A stretch of 8,001 nt of DNA, taken from contig JALHNW010000069.1 in the NCBI GenBank assembly GCA_022843345.1, forward strand, positions 1 through 8,001. The letters run 5' to 3'. The DNA comes from Rubritepida sp. GTDB lineage: Bacteria > Pseudomonadota > Alphaproteobacteria > Acetobacterales > Acetobacteraceae. The notes beneath the pieces are model-generated. The model ran no database searches, was not told the origin of the DNA, and saw only the letters and a program-made list of their open reading frames with translations. Position numbers and translations under genes: made by a program. This document shows, piece after piece, positions 1 to 6,862 of this stretch (positions are counted from its first letter, which is position 1; each line of letters opens with the position of its first letter).

Positions 1-890
1 AGGCGCCGGGCGTCCGGCTCGTGCTGGTGCAGGGCAACGTGGCGCAGGACGTGAAGTGGGACGAGCAACAGCGCATGCCGATCTTCCGGCGCTACCTGGA
101 GTTGACGCGCGCGGGCACGGCGCGGGCCGCGGCGTCCGGGGAGCCCGTGGTGGCGATCTGGCCCGAGACCGCCAGCCCCTTCCTGCTGGCGCAGGACCCC
201 GACGCCATCCGCCTGGCCGCGGAGGCGCTGGCGCCGGGCGCCACGCTGCTGGCCGGCACGGTGCGGGCGGAATGGGGGGCGGACCGGCGGCTGTCGGGCC
301 TGTGGAACAGCCTGGTGGCGCTGTCGGATTCGGGGACGGTGCTGGAGGTGTTCGACAAGTTCCACCTGGTGCCCTTCGGCGAATACATGCCGCTGGGGGG
401 CGTGCTGCCGATCCGCGTGGTGACGGGGGGGATGGACTTCTCGGCCGGGCCGGGGCCGCGGACGCTGGCGCTGCCCGGGCTGCCGGCCGTGTCACCGCTG
501 ATCTGCTACGAGGTGATCTTCCCCGGGCGGGTGACGGGGGCGGCACGGCCGGCCTGGCTGCTGAACGTGACGAATGACGCGTGGTTCGGCGTATCGGCCG
601 GGCCGTTCCAGCACTTCGCCGCGGCGCGGCTGCGCGCGGTGGAGGAGGGGTTGCCGATGGTGCGCGCCGCGCAGACCGGCATCAGCGCCATCGTGGATGC
701 GCGGGGCGTGGTGCGGGCGCGGCTGGGGCTGAACGCCACCGGGGCGGTGGAAGGGACCTTGCCGGGCGCGCTGGAACCCACCCTGGCCAGCCGGTCTGGG
801 CCGTGGCCGGTGGTTGTGCTGGCGGCCCTGCTCGCTTGCTGGGCGTTGATGAGGGGTGTGTTTCAACCCATGTTGCGTGCTATACCTTAA
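1..890 (+). CDS. lnt: Apolipoprotein N-acyltransferase, C-terminal part (5' end outside window)
   Basis: Lnt adds the third acyl chain to the N-terminal cysteine of diacylated lipoproteins at the periplasmic face of the inner membrane, the last step of lipoprotein maturation. The reading frame is open from base 3, so the gene starts upstream; the N-terminal membrane helices are missing. What remains is the nitrilase-like catalytic domain plus a last hydrophobic helix (about 803-857). All three members of the known Glu-Lys-Cys triad are visible: Glu in WPETASP (codon 165-167), Lys in FDKFHLVPFGEY (codon 357-359) and Cys in LICYEVIFP (codon 504-506). The VQGNVAQDVKW and NDAWFG stretches are also typical of the family. 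The stop is TAA at 888-890. A weak stem (875-881 with 901-907) overlaps the stop but has no T-run, so I do not call a terminator. Next is the HTH regulator, as in rhizobia, where lnt (actA) and phrR are adjacent. Identity is nearly certain. Confidence 0.96.
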   Translation, partial: APGVRLVLVQGNVAQDVKWDEQQRMPIFRRYLELTRAGTARAAASGEPVVAIWPETASPFLLAQDPDAIRLAAEALAPGATLLAGTVRAEWGADRRLSGLWNSLVALSDSGTVLEVFDKFHLVPFGEYMPLGGVLPIRVVTGGMDFSAGPGPRTLALPGLPAVSPLICYEVIFPGRVTGAARPAWLLNVTNDAWFGVSAGPFQHFAAARLRAVEEGLPMVRAAQTGISAIVDARGVVRARLGLNATGAVEGTLPGALEPTLASRSGPWPVVVLAALLACWALMRGVFQPMLRAIP

Positions 891-933
891 CGGACGGATA
901 AGCACGCCGTGAGAAATTCCTGATTTTGATACA

Positions 934-974
934 GGTTAAAGTTATTGACATTAACCAAACCTTAGGCTTATAAC
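934..974 (+). promoter_or_regulatory. Sigma-70-type promoter with a dyad over the -35 box, upstream of the HTH regulator
   Basis: This is an AT-rich island in otherwise very GC-rich DNA. A perfect TTGACA (945-950) is followed by an 18-nt spacer and TATAAC (969-974), one mismatch from the -10 consensus. A perfect inverted repeat, GGTTAA (934-939) and TTAACC (951-956), is separated by 11 nt and brackets the -35 box. That is a plausible operator position. Autoregulation by the downstream XRE protein is inference only. Transcription would begin near 980, giving a leader of about 25 nt for an ATG at 1007 or about 110 nt for the preferred ATG at 1091. Confidence 0.75.
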
Positions 975-1090
975 CGTGGCAGGGCAGCATCTCCACGGAG
1001 AAAGCCATGCCGGCGGCCAGGACGGCTCATCCGGAGCAGCAACTGCGGTGCCCCCCGGCCCGCGCACCACAAGGGTGGAGGATGCAAGTG

Positions 1091-1567
1091 ATGAGGCAGG
1101 CAATGGCGGAAGACACCCCCGAACGCTCCACGGAACGCGAGCACCGGCCGAGTCCGATCGACGTCCATGTCGGCTCGCGCGTCCGCCTGCGGCGCACGCT
1201 GCTGGGGATGAGCCAGGAGCGGCTCGGCGAGGCGCTGGGCCTGACCTTCCAGCAGGTGCAGAAGTACGAGCGCGGCGTGAACCGCATCGGCGCCTCCCGC
1301 CTGTATGACCTGTCGCGCGTGCTGGACGTGTCCATCTCCTTCTTCTTCGACGACATGCCGATGGGCGGGGGCTCCGTCTCCTTCGCGCAGCGCAACCATG
1401 GCGTCTCCGAGCCGGGGCAGGCGTCCTTCGGCGGCCCGAGCCTGCCGCCCGACCTGATGCAGCAGCGCGAGACGCTGGAGCTGGTGCGCGCCTACAACCG
1501 CATCCAGGACCCCGCCGTCCGCAAGCGCGTCTTCGACCTCATCAAGGCGATGACCCCCGCGGATTAG
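1091..1567 (+). CDS. XRE-family helix-turn-helix transcriptional regulator (PhrR/PraR-like)
   Basis: This is a cytoplasmic DNA-binding regulator of about 158 aa. Counting from ATG 1091, the Cro/C1-type HTH spans about residues 26-85: VGSRVRLRRTLLGMSQ, then the helix SQERLGEALG (41-50), the recognition helix TFQQVQKYERG (52-62), and GASRLYDLSRVLDVSISFFF. This pattern matches the rhizobial PhrR/PraR family, repressors linked to acid response, adhesion and R-body genes. The target here is unknown. A linker of about 35 residues leads to a C-terminal helix (LVRAYNRIQDPAVRKRVFDLIKAM). Start choice: ATG 1091 has GGAGG at 1077-1081 with a 9-nt gap. An in-frame ATG at 1007 (GGAG at 997-1000) would add 28 residues, but those codons have weaker third-position GC and look unlike the family; ATG 1106 is also possible. 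The stop lies inside a long inverted repeat. Adjacency to lnt supports the family call. Confidence 0.9.
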   Translation: MRQAMAEDTPERSTEREHRPSPIDVHVGSRVRLRRTLLGMSQERLGEALGLTFQQVQKYERGVNRIGASRLYDLSRVLDVSISFFFDDMPMGGGSVSFAQRNHGVSEPGQASFGGPSLPPDLMQQRETLELVRAYNRIQDPAVRKRVFDLIKAMTPAD

Positions 1568-1613
1568 GCGGGGCGGCGCCCCGCCTAATCCGCGGGGGCC
1601 ATCGCTTGTTTTT
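1547..1613 (+). terminator. 28-bp inverted repeat overlapping the regulator's stop, followed by a T-run: intrinsic terminator
   Basis: The arms 1547-1574 and 1578-1605 pair at 27 of 28 positions around a 3-nt loop (GGC, 1575-1577). TTGTTTTT (1606-1613) follows immediately. The left arm contains the last codons and the TAG (1565-1567) of the regulator. The single mismatch is A opposite C on the + strand, which becomes a U-G wobble in RNA from the - strand. Hairpin plus T-run fits Rho-independent termination, but the arms are much longer than a terminator needs. Confidence 0.85.
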
Positions 1614-1800
1614 CGTGCCCTCACCGCGTCCCGCCGGGGGCGGGCCGCTACGCCGGGCGGCGGGCATCCGCCCGCCTTGGCTTCGGCCCCGCTGAAGGGG
1701 GCCGGCGGCTGCCGTGCAGCCGCATCCTCCTTGGGCGGTCCTGGTCCTGCCGCGTGGCGCTGGTTGGCCGGCGCTTGGCTTCGCCGTTGCGCCTCTGGCG
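1609..1800 (+). repeat. Structured intergenic repeat, copy A
   Basis: This is one of three related elements in the window. In order it holds: a T-run with CGTGCCCTCACCGC (1609-1627); hairpin H1 (GCG-T-CCCGCC 1626-1635 with GGCGGG-C-CGC 1639-1648, one mismatch); the linker TACGCCGGGC (1649-1658); H2 (GGCGGGC 1659-1665 with GCCCGCC 1670-1676, loop ATCC); TTGGCTT; H3 (CGGCCCC 1684-1690 with GGGGCCG 1698-1704); H4 (GCGGCTGC 1705-1712 with GCAGCCGC 1716-1723, loop CGT); ATCCTC; and a tail with H5 (GGCGC 1770-1774 with GCGCC 1789-1793, enclosing GGC-TTC-GCC). The T-run is shared with the regulator's terminator. The element reads in the same direction as the genes. I see no coding gene in it, and its function is unknown. 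The 3' boundary is approximate. Confidence 0.85.
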
Positions 1801-1821
1801 TGCCTTGCCGGCCGGGGGGAA

Positions 1822-1850
1822 TTGCCCGCCACGGGCGCCCGGCCTAGAAC
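1822..1850 (+). promoter_or_regulatory. Candidate tkt promoter
   Basis: TTGCCC (1822-1827), a 17-nt spacer and TAGAAC (1845-1850) resemble a sigma-70-type promoter, with 4 of 6 consensus matches in each box. It lies just downstream of repeat copy A. Transcription would start near 1857, leaving a leader of about 20 nt before the TTG at 1878. No experimental support is available. Confidence 0.45.
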
Positions 1851-1877
1851 CCCGCCATCGCCGGAGCCCGGAACACC

Positions 1878-3971
1878 TTGGCCACCACCGAACCCGACAC
1901 CCTTCCCCGCGCGACGCCGACCCCGGCGCAGGCGGCCCAGGCCGTCATGCTCGCCCGCCCGGCCACGGAGGAGCGCCGCATGGCCGACGCCATCCGCGTC
2001 CTGGCCATGGACGCGGTGGAGAAGGCGAAGAGCGGCCACCCCGGCATGCCCATGGGCATGGCCGACGCCGCCACCACGCTGTGGACCAAGTTCCTCAAAT
2101 ACGACGCCGCCGACCCCCGCTGGCCGGACCGCGACCGCTTCGTGCTGTCCGCCGGCCACGGCTCCATGCTGCTGTACTCGCTGCTGCACCTGTCCGGCCA
2201 CGCCGGCATGGGCATCGAGGAGCTGCAGCGCTTCCGCCAGCTCCACTCCCCCGCCGCCGGCCACCCCGAGTTCGGCGAGCACCCGGCGATCGAGACCACC
2301 ACCGGCCCGCTCGGCCAGGGCATCGCCACCGCCGTCGGCATGGCGCTGGCCGAGCGCATGCTGGCCGCGCGCTTCGGCAAGTCGCTGGTGGACCACCGCA
2401 CCTGGGTCATCTGCTCGGATGGCGACCTGCAGGAGGGCATCTCGCACGAGGCCGCCTCGCTCGCCGGCCACCTGAAGCTGGAGAAGCTGACGGTGCTGTG
2501 GGACGACAACGGCATCTCCATCGACGGCGACACCTCGCTCTCCTTCGGCGAGGACGTGCTGAAGCGCTTCGCCGCCTATGGCTGGGCGGTGCGCCGCGTG
2601 GACGGGCACGACGCGCATGAGCTGGCGGGGGCAATGTCCCAAGCCATCCGCTCGAAGAAGCCGACGCTCATCGCCTGCCGCACCATCATCGGCTTCGCGG
2701 CGCCGAAGAAGGCCGGCACCGCCAGCAGCCACGGCGCCCCGCTGGGCGCGGACGAGATCGCCGCCGCCAAGTCCGCCCTGGGCTGGAACGCCGAGCCCTG
2801 GACGATCCCGGACGGGCTGAAGGCGCGCTGGGAGGAGGCGGGCCGCCGCTCCGCCGGCACGCGCCGCTCCTGGCTCAAGCGCCTGGCCAAGCACCCGGGC
2901 CGCGCCGACTTCGAGCGCGCCATCGCCGGCAAGCTGCCCGAGGGCTGGGCCGACGCCCTGAACGCCCTGCGCGCCGAGCACGCCGAGGCGCGCCCGAAGA
3001 TCGCCACCCGCATCGCCGGCCAGAAGGCGCTGGAGGCGCTGGTGCCCGCGGTGCCGGAAATGGTGGGCGGCTCCGCCGACCTCACGGGGTCCAACAACAC
3101 CAACGTGAAGGGCATCCCGGCGATCCGGCCGGGCGACTACGCCGGGCGCTTCGTCCACTGGGGCGTGCGCGAGCACGGCATGGCGGCGGCGATGAACGGC
3201 ATGGCGCTGCATGGCGGCGTCATCCCGTATTCCGGCACCTTCCTGGTCTTCGCGGACTACCTGCGCCCGGCGCTGCGCCTGGCCGCCCTGATGCACCAGC
3301 GCGTCATCCACGTGCTGACGCATGACAGCATCGGCCTGGGCGAGGACGGGCCGACCCACCAGCCGGTCGAGACGCTGGCCAGCCTGCGCGCCATCCCCAA
3401 CGTCTTCGTGTTCCGCCCGGCGGATGCGATGGAGACGGCGGAAGCCTGGGAGATGGCGCTGCGGCTCGACACCGCGCCCTCCGTGCTCGCGCTGTCGCGG
3501 CAGAACCTGCCGGCGCTGCGGACGGACGCCGGCGAGAACCGCGTCGCCCGCGGCGCCTATGTGCTGGAGGAGGCGGAGGGCGAGCGGCAGGTGACGATCC
3601 TCGCCACCGGCTCGGAGGTGCAGATCGCCGTCGCCGCGCGCGCAGCGCTGGCGGAGGAAGGCATCCGCGCCGCCGTCGTCTCCATGCCCTGCTGGGAGCT
3701 GTTCGCGCAGCAGGACGCGGCCTACCGCGCCGAGGTGCTGGGCAGCGCGCCGCGCGTGGGCGTGGAGGCGGCGCTGGATTTCGGCTGGCATCGCTGGCTG
3801 GGCGCTGGCCGGCAGGACGGCGCAGCCGGCCGCGAGGCCCATCCGGGGTGGGCCTTCGTGGGCATGCCCGGCTTCGGGGCTTCCGCGCCCGCGGACCGGC
3901 TGTTCGAGCATTTCGGCATCACGCCGGCCGCGGTGGTCGCGGCGGCGCGCAAACTGGTGACGGGGGAGTGA
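1878..3971 (+). CDS. tkt: Transketolase
   Basis: This thiamine-diphosphate enzyme moves two-carbon ketol units between sugar phosphates in the pentose phosphate pathway (and the Calvin cycle where present); it is cytoplasmic and normally dimeric. Family residues are visible (numbered from TTG 1878): His54 in KSGHPG, His94 in SAGHGSML, the cofactor motif SDGD (180-183) to Asn211 in WDDNG, His285 in SSHGAPLG, catalytic Glu432 in GVREHGM, and His494 in [11 protein letters not shown]. Start: TTG 1878 is the only start codon after the in-frame stop at 1845; GGAG (1863-1866) precedes it by 11 nt, and codons 1878-1979 have strongly G/C third positions, so they look translated. ATG 1980, with GGAGGAG at 1967-1973, would give 663 aa, the length of E. 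coli TktA; both starts are plausible. Near the C-terminus, about residues 643-658 look like an insertion relative to the usual family pattern. The stop is 4 nt before gap, suggesting co-translation. Confidence 0.96.
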   Translation: MATTEPDTLPRATPTPAQAAQAVMLARPATEERRMADAIRVLAMDAVEKAKSGHPGMPMGMADAATTLWTKFLKYDAADPRWPDRDRFVLSAGHGSMLLYSLLHLSGHAGMGIEELQRFRQLHSPAAGHPEFGEHPAIETTTGPLGQGIATAVGMALAERMLAARFGKSLVDHRTWVICSDGDLQEGISHEAASLAGHLKLEKLTVLWDDNGISIDGDTSLSFGEDVLKRFAAYGWAVRRVDGHDAHELAGAMSQAIRSKKPTLIACRTIIGFAAPKKAGTASSHGAPLGADEIAAAKSALGWNAEPWTIPDGLKARWEEAGRRSAGTRRSWLKRLAKHPGRADFERAIAGKLPEGWADALNALRAEHAEARPKIATRIAGQKALEALVPAVPEMVGGSADLTGSNNTNVKGIPAIRPGDYAGRFVHWGVREHGMAAAMNGMALHGGVIPYSGTFLVFADYLRPALRLAALMHQRVIHVLTHDSIGLGEDGPTHQPVETLASLRAIPNVFVFRPADAMETAEAWEMALRLDTAPSVLALSRQNLPALRTDAGENRVARGAYVLEEAEGERQVTILATGSEVQIAVAARAALAEEGIRAAVVSMPCWELFAQQDAAYRAEVLGSAPRVGVEAALDFGWHRWLGAGRQDGAAGREAHPGWAFVGMPGFGASAPADRLFEHFGITPAAVVAAARKLVTGE

Positions 3972-3975
3972 GCAA

Positions 3976-4995
3976 GTGACGGTGAAGGTTGCCATCAACG
4001 GCTTCGGGCGCATCGGGCGCCTCGTGCTGCGCGCCATGGTCGAGAGCGGGCGCACCGACGTGGAATGCGTCGCCATCAACGACCTCGGCTCGGTCGAGGC
4101 CAATGCTCACCTGTTCAAGTACGACAGCGTGCACGGCCGCTTCGACGGCGAGGTGACGGTGGAGGGCCAGGCCATCACCATCACCCGCAACGGGCGCAAG
4201 TACGGGCCGATCACCGTCTCCGCCTCGCGCGATCCGGGCGCGGTGCCCTTCGGCGGCGTGGACGTGGCGCTGGAATGCACCGGCATCTTCACCACCAAGG
4301 CCAAGGCCGCGCCGCTGATGGCCGCGGGCGCGCGCAAGGTGCTGATCTCGGCGCCCGCCGACGAGGTGGATGCCACCATCGTCTACGGCGTGAACCACCA
4401 GGTGCTGACCTCCGACATGACGGTGGTGTCCAACGCGTCGTGCACCACCAACTGCCTGGCGCCCATGGTGCACGTGCTGCACGGCAAGTGGGGCGTGCTG
4501 CGCGGCTACATGGTCACCATCCACGCCTACACCGGCGACCAGAACACGGTGGACACGCTGCACAAGGACCTGCGCCGCGCGCGTGCCGCCGCGGTGTCCA
4601 TGATCCCGACCTCGACCGGTGCCGCCAAGGCCGTGGGGCTGGTGCTGCCGGAACTCGCCGGCAAGCTGGACGGCACGGCCATCCGCGTGCCGACGCCCAA
4701 TGTCTCGCTGGTGTCGCTGGACGTGAACCTCGCCACCGACGGCGTCACGAAGGACCAGGTGAACCAGGCGATGCTGGAGGCGAGCCAGGGCGCGCTGAAG
4801 GGCATCCTGGGCTACGAGACGGCGCCGCTGGTGTCGGTCGATTTCAACACCGACCCGCATTCCTGCACCTTCGACGCGACCCAGACGCAGAGCCTGGACG
4901 GCGGCAAGCTGGTGCGCGTGATGGGCTGGTACGACAACGAGTGGGGTTTTAGTAACCGTATGTCCGACACGGCTGCGCTTTTCGGTAAGCTGTAG
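3976..4995 (+). CDS. gap: Glyceraldehyde-3-phosphate dehydrogenase, type I
   Basis: This enzyme catalyses the reversible NAD-linked oxidative phosphorylation of glyceraldehyde 3-phosphate to 1,3-bisphosphoglycerate, a cytoplasmic step of glycolysis and gluconeogenesis. The 339-aa length is normal for the family. The N-terminal Rossmann motif is [11 protein letters not shown] (residues 7-17). The AIND stretch after the second strand carries the Asp typical of NAD preference. The active site is [12 protein letters not shown] with catalytic Cys156, and His183 in IHAYTGDQ is the partner base. The C-terminal signature [12 protein letters not shown] is intact. The start is GTG 3976, with GGGGAG (3963-3968) 7 nt upstream overlapping the end of tkt, so translation is probably coupled to tkt. 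Repeat copy B begins 19 nt after the stop, and I see no intrinsic terminator between gap and it, so transcription may continue into pgk. Confidence 0.97.
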   Translation: MTVKVAINGFGRIGRLVLRAMVESGRTDVECVAINDLGSVEANAHLFKYDSVHGRFDGEVTVEGQAITITRNGRKYGPITVSASRDPGAVPFGGVDVALECTGIFTTKAKAAPLMAAGARKVLISAPADEVDATIVYGVNHQVLTSDMTVVSNASCTTNCLAPMVHVLHGKWGVLRGYMVTIHAYTGDQNTVDTLHKDLRRARAAAVSMIPTSTGAAKAVGLVLPELAGKLDGTAIRVPTPNVSLVSLDVNLATDGVTKDQVNQAMLEASQGALKGILGYETAPLVSVDFNTDPHSCTFDATQTQSLDGGKLVRVMGWYDNEWGFSNRMSDTAALFGKL

Positions 4996-5013
4996 CGCGG
5001 GACATCCGATTAC

Positions 5014-5189
5014 TTTTTTCGTGCCCTCACCGCGGCGGCCACAGGCCGCCGCTACGCCGGGCGGCCGCATCCGCGGCCTTGGCTTACGCGCCGCCTCGGG
5101 CGCGCCCGCGACATGGTCGGTCTGGGCGCGCCGGCCGCCTTGCGGCCGGATTCTCCTCGGGCGGTGCCTGTTCTGTTGCGCTGCGCCTG
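5014..5189 (+). repeat. Structured intergenic repeat, copy B, between gap and pgk
   Basis: This has the same architecture as copies A and C: TTTTTTCGTGCCCTCACC (5014-5031); H1 (GCGGCGGCC 5032-5040 with GGCCGCCGC 5044-5052, loop ACA); TACGCCGGGC; H2 (GGCCGC 5063-5068 with GCGGCC 5073-5078, loop ATCC); TTGGCTTA. H3 has diverged: GCGCGCCC (5100-5107) pairs with GGGCGCGC (5124-5131) over a 16-nt loop. H4 is CCGGCCGC (5131-5138) with GCGGCCGG (5142-5149), loop CTT, then ATTCTC. The tail is short and keeps only the right half of the H5 module (TTGCGCTGCGCC), stopping at the pgk ribosome-binding site. No terminator-like hairpin precedes its T-run, unlike A and C. Confidence 0.85.
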
Positions 5190-5201
5190 ATGGAGACGCC
5201 C

Positions 5202-6395
5202 ATGCCCGCCTTCCGCACCCTCGATGACCTCTCCGCGCGCGGCAAGCGCGTGCTGCTGCGCGCCGACCTGAACCTGCCGGTGAAGGACGGGCGCATCACC
5301 GACATGACGCGCATCACCCGGCTGGTGCCCACGGTGCGCGAGCTGCTGGATGCCGGCGCGCGCGTCGTCGTCTGCTCGCATTTCGACCGCCCCAAGGGCA
5401 AGCGCGTGCCGGAGATGTCGCTCAAGCCCATGCAGGCCGCGCTGGGCGAGGCGCTGGGCCAGCCCGTCGCCTTCGCCGATGATTGCGTGGGCCCCGAGGC
5501 CGAGGCCGCCGTCGCCGCGCTGAAGGATGGCGAGGCGCTGCTGCTGGAGAACACCCGCTTCCATGCCAGCGAGGAAAAGAACGACCCCGCTTTGGCCGCC
5601 GCCCTGGCGAAGCTGGCCGACGCCTTCGTGAACGACGCCTTCTCCGCCGCCCACCGGGCGCATGCGAGCACGGAAGGCGTGGCCCGCCTGCTGCCCGCTT
5701 ATGCCGGCCGGCTGATGCAGGAGGAGCTGGAGGCGCTGGACAAGGCGCTGGGCAACCCCGAGCGCCCGGTGGTGGCGATCGTCGGCGGCGCCAAGGTCAG
5801 CACCAAGCTGGACCTGCTGGGCAACCTGTCGAAGAAGGTGGACGTGCTGGTGATCGGCGGCGCCATGGCCAACACCTTCCTGGCCGCGCAGGGCCACGCC
5901 CTCGGCAAGTCCTTGCAGGAGGCCGAGATGCACGGCACGGCGCGGCAGATCATGGCCGACGCCGCGGCCAATGGCTGCACCATCATGCTGCCGTTGGACC
6001 TGGTGGCCGCCGATGGCTTCGCGGCCCACAGCCCGCACGCGGTGGTGGGGCTGGACGCGGTGCCGGCCGGCCGGATGGCGCTGGATGTCGGCCCCTTGAC
6101 GGTGGCGGCGGTGGTGGAGCGGCTGGCAAGCGCGCGGACGCTGGTGTGGAACGGCCCCTTCGGCGCCTTCGAGATCGCGCCCTTCGACGCGGCGACGGTG
6201 GCGGTGGCCCACGAGGTGGCGCGGCTGACCGAAGCCGGGCGCCTGACCAGCGTGGGCGGCGGCGGCGACACGGTGAGCGCGCTGCGCCACGCCGGGGTGG
6301 CGGGGCGGATGTCCTACGTCTCCACCGCCGGCGGGGCCTTCCTGGAGTGGCTGGAAGGCAAGGAGCTGCCGGGGGTGACGGCGCTCCACGTCTGA
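5202..6395 (+). CDS. pgk: Phosphoglycerate kinase
   Basis: Pgk transfers phosphate from 1,3-bisphosphoglycerate to ADP (reversed in gluconeogenesis and the Calvin cycle), acting directly after Gap in the cytoplasm. The 397-aa length is typical. Visible signatures are RADLNLPV (residues 20-27), the substrate-binding segment SHFDRPKGK (often SHFGRPKG elsewhere), ENTRFH around 116-121, [10 protein letters not shown] with Lys198, [18 protein letters not shown], and the nucleotide loop GGGGDT (352-357). Start: ATG 5202 has GGAG (5192-5195) 6 nt upstream. An in-frame ATG at 5190 would add four residues but lacks a good ribosome-binding site. The frame stays open upstream through repeat copy B, and that part does not look like Pgk. 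The 206-nt spacer after gap is almost entirely repeat copy B, so the mRNA leader of pgk may be highly structured. Fructose-bisphosphate aldolase, a frequent downstream neighbour in related bacteria, does not follow here. Confidence 0.97.
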   Translation: MPAFRTLDDLSARGKRVLLRADLNLPVKDGRITDMTRITRLVPTVRELLDAGARVVVCSHFDRPKGKRVPEMSLKPMQAALGEALGQPVAFADDCVGPEAEAAVAALKDGEALLLENTRFHASEEKNDPALAAALAKLADAFVNDAFSAAHRAHASTEGVARLLPAYAGRLMQEELEALDKALGNPERPVVAIVGGAKVSTKLDLLGNLSKKVDVLVIGGAMANTFLAAQGHALGKSLQEAEMHGTARQIMADAAANGCTIMLPLDLVAADGFAAHSPHAVVGLDAVPAGRMALDVGPLTVAAVVERLASARTLVWNGPFGAFEIAPFDAATVAVAHEVARLTEAGRLTSVGGGGDTVSALRHAGVAGRMSYVSTAGGAFLEWLEGKELPGVTALHV

Positions 6396-6406
6396 TTAAT
6401 TCTTCG

Positions 6407-6447
6407 TTGACAAGTTAAAGAGACATGCCCCACTCTCGGGGCATGTC
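6407..6447 (+). promoter_or_regulatory. TTGACA box and perfect 10-bp palindrome downstream of pgk
   Basis: A perfect TTGACA (6407-6412) in a short AT-rich patch is followed by an inverted repeat, GACATGCCCC (6422-6431) and GGGGCATGTC (6438-6447), loop ACTCTC. No T-run follows on the + strand, so it is a poor terminator for pgk. On the - strand only TCTTTAACTT follows. There is no good -10 at 16-18 nt; a CCCCAC 15 nt after the TTGACA is faintly like a heat-shock -10. It could be an operator/promoter for the 65-aa gene or a transcript-end hairpin. Confidence 0.4.
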
Positions 6448-6511
6448 CACGAACCGTCTCCTCGCCGCGGGCTTCACGAAGCCTTCATCTTTACGGTGGA
6501 GAGTGGCGCGC

Positions 6512-6709
6512 ATGATCAGCACCAGCAGCCTCGCGGCCTTCACCCAGGAGGTTTCGCGCAGCCGTCCAGCCCAGGGCACGACGCCCGCGGCACGGGCCGA
6601 CGCCCCCTTCCAGGCCACGGAAGTCGCCGCCCAGCGCAAGTTGGAAGCGGTGCCGCCGGCGCCCACCACGCCCATGCCGCGCGGCTCCCTGCTGGACCTC
6701 CGTGTCTGA
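6512..6709 (+). CDS. Small hypothetical protein, 65 aa
   Basis: I do not recognise a characterised family. Coding is supported by strongly G/C third positions (about 58 of 65 codons). It begins MISTSSLAAFTQEVSRS, has a low-complexity Ala/Pro-rich middle, and ends in a Pro-rich stretch closing with MPRGSLLDLRV. There is no convincing signal peptide, membrane segment or cysteine, so it is probably cytoplasmic and partly disordered. The start at ATG 6512 is preceded by GGTGGAG, somewhat far away (about 11 nt). The same frame is open back to ATG 6425, but that stretch overlaps the palindrome and has poorer codon bias. It sits 116 nt after pgk and 153 nt before the porin gene, probably as its own transcript. 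Function unknown. Confidence 0.6.
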   Translation: MISTSSLAAFTQEVSRSRPAQGTTPAARADAPFQATEVAAQRKLEAVPPAPTTPMPRGSLLDLRV

Positions 6710-6862
6710 CGGCTGCCCGTTCGGCGTGCATATGTGGCGTGAAGGCAACAGCCGCCACGCTTCATGACGTCGGATTGGGCAAGGCCCTGTGCAGGCCGCG
6801 CGGATCATGGCTTTCTTGCTGCAACGCACTCCGCGTTGGCCACAGCCGAAAGTCCGCCGCCC

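Noticed and set aside
875..907. Possible terminator hairpin at the lnt stop (GCGTGCT with AGCACGC)
   Set aside because: The 7-bp stem has a mismatched internal bulge and no T-run directly after it.
1007..1090. 28-residue N-terminal extension of the HTH regulator from ATG 1007
   Set aside because: It has a fair ribosome-binding site but weaker third-position GC than the rest of the gene and no resemblance to the short N-termini of the PhrR/PraR family; kept as an alternative start only.
2415..2426. Transketolase cofactor motif reads SDGD instead of the GDGC of E. coli
   Set aside because: The SDGD form also occurs in actinobacterial transketolases; the Asp and Gly that matter and the later Asn are kept, so no loss of function is implied.
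1542..4103. 853-aa open frame on the - strand over tkt
   Set aside because: It is exactly antisense to a clear transketolase, is low-complexity (Arg, Gly, Ala, His) and has no domain signature. Such frames are expected opposite GC-rich genes.
3919..5070. 383-aa open frame on the - strand over gap
   Set aside because: Antisense shadow of gap; composition is His/Val/Gly/Arg-rich with no recognisable fold.
5052..6389. 445-aa open frame on the - strand over pgk
   Set aside because: Antisense shadow of pgk with biased composition and no family motifs.
6470..6492. Possible terminator GGCTT-CACG-AAGCC followed by TTCATCTTT
   Set aside because: Only 5 bp with an interrupted T-rich tail; too weak to call.
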